Source of the DNA: JBLHKW01 sp047618565
GTDB lineage: Bacteria > Planctomycetota > UBA1135 > GCA-002686595
DNA: 5,459 bases
NCBI GenBank assembly: GCA_047618565.1
Contig: JBLHKW010000238.1
Location: forward strand, 1-5,459
Reading direction: 5' to 3'
Made by a program: the position numbers and the translations under genes
Notes under the pieces: generated by a model
What the model was told of the DNA's origin: nothing
Seen by the model: only the letters and a program-made list of their open reading frames with translations
Database searches by the model: none
Part shown: piece by piece, positions 3,997 to 5,459 of the stretch
Layout: each line of letters opens with the position of its first letter
How positions within the stretch are numbered: the first letter of the stretch is position 1

Positions 3997-5459
3997 ATTC
4001 GGGCTGTCGGCCAGGAGCTCCTCCGAAATGGCCTTCCACTCGAGCTTGCGCAGGTGCCAGCGCTGCTGCGGATCACGCACTCCGTGTCGCGACTGCGGGT
4101 AGAGCATGAAGTCGAAGCTCTTGCCGGCCTTCTGAAGGGCGTAGATCATGTGCATCGCGTTCTGCACATGGACGTTGTCGTCCATGACTCCGTGGTGCAC
4201 GACGAGGTGTCCGTTCAGATTCGGCGCCGACAACACGGCCGATGTCTCCGCATAGCCTTCCGGGTTCTTCTCGGGCGTGCTCATGTAGCGCTCCGTGTAG
4301 ATCGTGTCGTACATGGACCACTCGTAGACGCCGCCGCCCGCGATACCGAGCGCGAACTTGTCGGTGTTGCACAGCGCGTACGCCGTGATGAATCCGCCGT
4401 AGCTGTAGCCCGTGATGCCAACGCGATCCGGATCTGCCCAGCTGTGCGCTGTGGCCCAGTCCGCGGCGTCCACCAGGTCGCGCAGCTCCAGTACACCGAA
4501 GCGCTTGTAACCAAGTGAGGTCGCCCAGCGCCCACGGCCGCTCGCGGTGCGCACGTTGACCTGCAACACGACCACACCTTGCTGCGCCAGGAACCGGTAC
4601 CAGGTGCTGGAGTTCCAGCGATTCGAGACCGAAGGCGCGTTGGGCCCGGAGTAGGTCGGGATCCAGACGGGATGCGGCTGCTGAGGGTCGAACCCGGGCG
4701 GCTTGAGGATGGCCGCGTCGAGCACGAAACCGTCGCGCGCGGTGATCTCGATCGACTCCCATTCTGCCATCTCGTACTCCGCGAGTGCAGGCACGTCCGC
4801 CTCGCCAAGCACCCTCAGGACCTTGCCGTCGGCAGCATCACAAAGGCGCACCTCGCCGGGCGAGGCCAGGCTGGAATGGCGATCGAGGAACAGGGAGCGA
4901 TCACCGTTGAACGTGATCGAGTGTGTGCCATCGCCCTCGGTGAGGCGCGTCAGCCCCTCTCCGTCGAGACCGATACGGTAGGCGTTCGTGTTGACGGCGC
5001 CGTCCCTGGTCGAGTTGAACCAGAGCGAGCCCTGGTCCTCGTCCAGCTCGAGGACCCGTCGCACCGCCCACTCGCCCGCGGTCACGGCTCCGGTGAGCTC
5101 GCCCTGGCCGGAGTATCGGTACAGGTGGTTGTAGCCCGTGCGCTCGCTCTCCCACAGGAAGGTCCCATCCTCCAACCAGCGTGGCGAAGAGGGCCGATTG
5201 ACCCAGGACTCCGAGTCCTCATGGATCCAGGTCGTCCAGGCGCCCGTGCTCGGATCGGCACAGTTGAGGTCGGCCCAGGTCTGCAGCCGATCCTGGACGC
5301 AGAAGAGCAGCGACTCCCCTTTCGGCGTCCAGTCGAAGCGCACGACGAGCGGCTCCTGAGCGGCAATTGCGTCCAGATCGAGCCAGACGACCGTCCCATC
5401 GGTGGCCGTCGCGATCCCGACACTGACGATCGGATTCGGATCTCCAGCCTTGGGGTAGT
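3988..5459 (-). CDS. S9 (prolyl oligopeptidase family) peptidase, DPP IV-like, 5' end beyond window
   Basis: The visible 489 residues are the C-terminal two-thirds or so of an S9B dipeptidyl peptidase-type enzyme, which removes dipeptides after proline or alanine, usually outside the cytoplasm. The frame is open to the right edge and begins YPKAGDPNP, the sequence that in DPP IV lies within the beta-propeller; the start codon is therefore not in the window, and the GTG at 5343 is not a real start. Propeller blades follow to about residue 225 (visible numbering), then the alpha/beta hydrolase domain. The triad is complete: Ser352 in GYSYGG, Asp426 in VMDDNVH, His458 in SRHGV. Asn428 and the S1 proline pocket (Trp380, Tyr383, Tyr387 in EWSMYDTIYTERYM) match human Trp659, Tyr662, Tyr666 and Asn710; Tyr269 fits the oxyanion tyrosine. 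The N-terminal Glu-Glu motif that defines dipeptidyl activity is beyond the edge, so a related S9 subtype is possible. It is the first visible gene of the minus-strand unit. Confidence 0.93.
   Translation of the reverse strand, partial: YPKAGDPNPIVSVGIATATDGTVVWLDLDAIAAQEPLVVRFDWTPKGESLLFCVQDRLQTWADLNCADPSTGAWTTWIHEDSESWVNRPSSPRWLEDGTFLWESERTGYNHLYRYSGQGELTGAVTAGEWAVRRVLELDEDQGSLWFNSTRDGAVNTNAYRIGLDGEGLTRLTEGDGTHSITFNGDRSLFLDRHSSLASPGEVRLCDAADGKVLRVLGEADVPALAEYEMAEWESIEITARDGFVLDAAILKPPGFDPQQPHPVWIPTYSGPNAPSVSNRWNSSTWYRFLAQQGVVVLQVNVRTASGRGRWATSLGYKRFGVLELRDLVDAADWATAHSWADPDRVGITGYSYGGFITAYALCNTDKFALGIAGGGVYEWSMYDTIYTERYMSTPEKNPEGYAETSAVLSAPNLNGHLVVHHGVMDDNVHVQNAMHMIYALQKAGKSFDFMLYPQSRHGVRDPQQRWHLRKLEWKAISEELLADSPNPG

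Noticed and set aside
3856..4518. 220-codon plus-strand frame opposite the peptidase
   Set aside because: It covers the catalytic domain antisense, including the Ser motif, and has no recognisable domain.
3988..5343. Peptidase taken as complete from GTG 5343
   Set aside because: The frame remains open and recognisable upstream (YPKAGDPNP...) to the window edge, so the GTG is an internal valine codon.

Overview
This is a GC-rich window (the third codon positions of every accepted gene are dominated by G and C) holding two gene blocks that converge near position 1,490. The left block reads rightward: the broken 3' end of an amidohydrolase gene, a zinc-ribbon membrane protein, and a YtxJ/BrxC-type bacilliredoxin. 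The right block reads leftward as one apparent transcription unit: a prolyl oligopeptidase-family (S9, DPP IV-like) serine peptidase that runs off the right edge, a secreted or anchored HEAT-repeat protein, and an alanine-glyoxylate-type class V aminotransferase.

The organism cannot be named from this sequence. High GC, a HEAT-repeat protein with a signal-like N-terminus and an 'LADGSVLRARSR' segment, an S9B peptidase and a YtxJ-family protein together suggest a free-living Gram-negative bacterium, possibly of the Planctomycetota or a neighbouring phylum. That is an inference with modest confidence. The YtxJ homologue hints at bacillithiol use, but no bacillithiol biosynthesis gene is present.

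Region by region: 1-88 is a long imperfect inverted repeat with an inner hairpin capped by a GTAA (GNRA-type) loop. It is followed by an amidohydrolase C-terminus (to 345) whose frame is broken at 137-156 by what looks like a 10-bp imperfect tandem duplication. 424-1095 and 1113-1475 are two closely spaced plus-strand genes. 1476-1497 is a short convergent gap with a GC hairpin. 1498-2676, 2673-3935 and 3988-5459 are the three minus-strand genes. The first two overlap by ATGA, and the HEAT gene has a clear GGAG ribosome binding site in the 52-bp gap behind the peptidase stop. No intergenic stretch exceeds 300 bases.

Functionally the minus-strand genes may cooperate in peptide and amino-acid turnover: an extracytoplasmic proline-specific peptidase, an aminotransferase acting on small amino acids, and a HEAT scaffold of unknown partner. 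This rests on gene order alone. I found no CRISPR array, tRNA, rRNA, transposase, phage gene or recognisable defence system, and no strong case for a new biological system. The signals most worth a second look are the inverted repeat at the left edge and the duplication-type frameshift.
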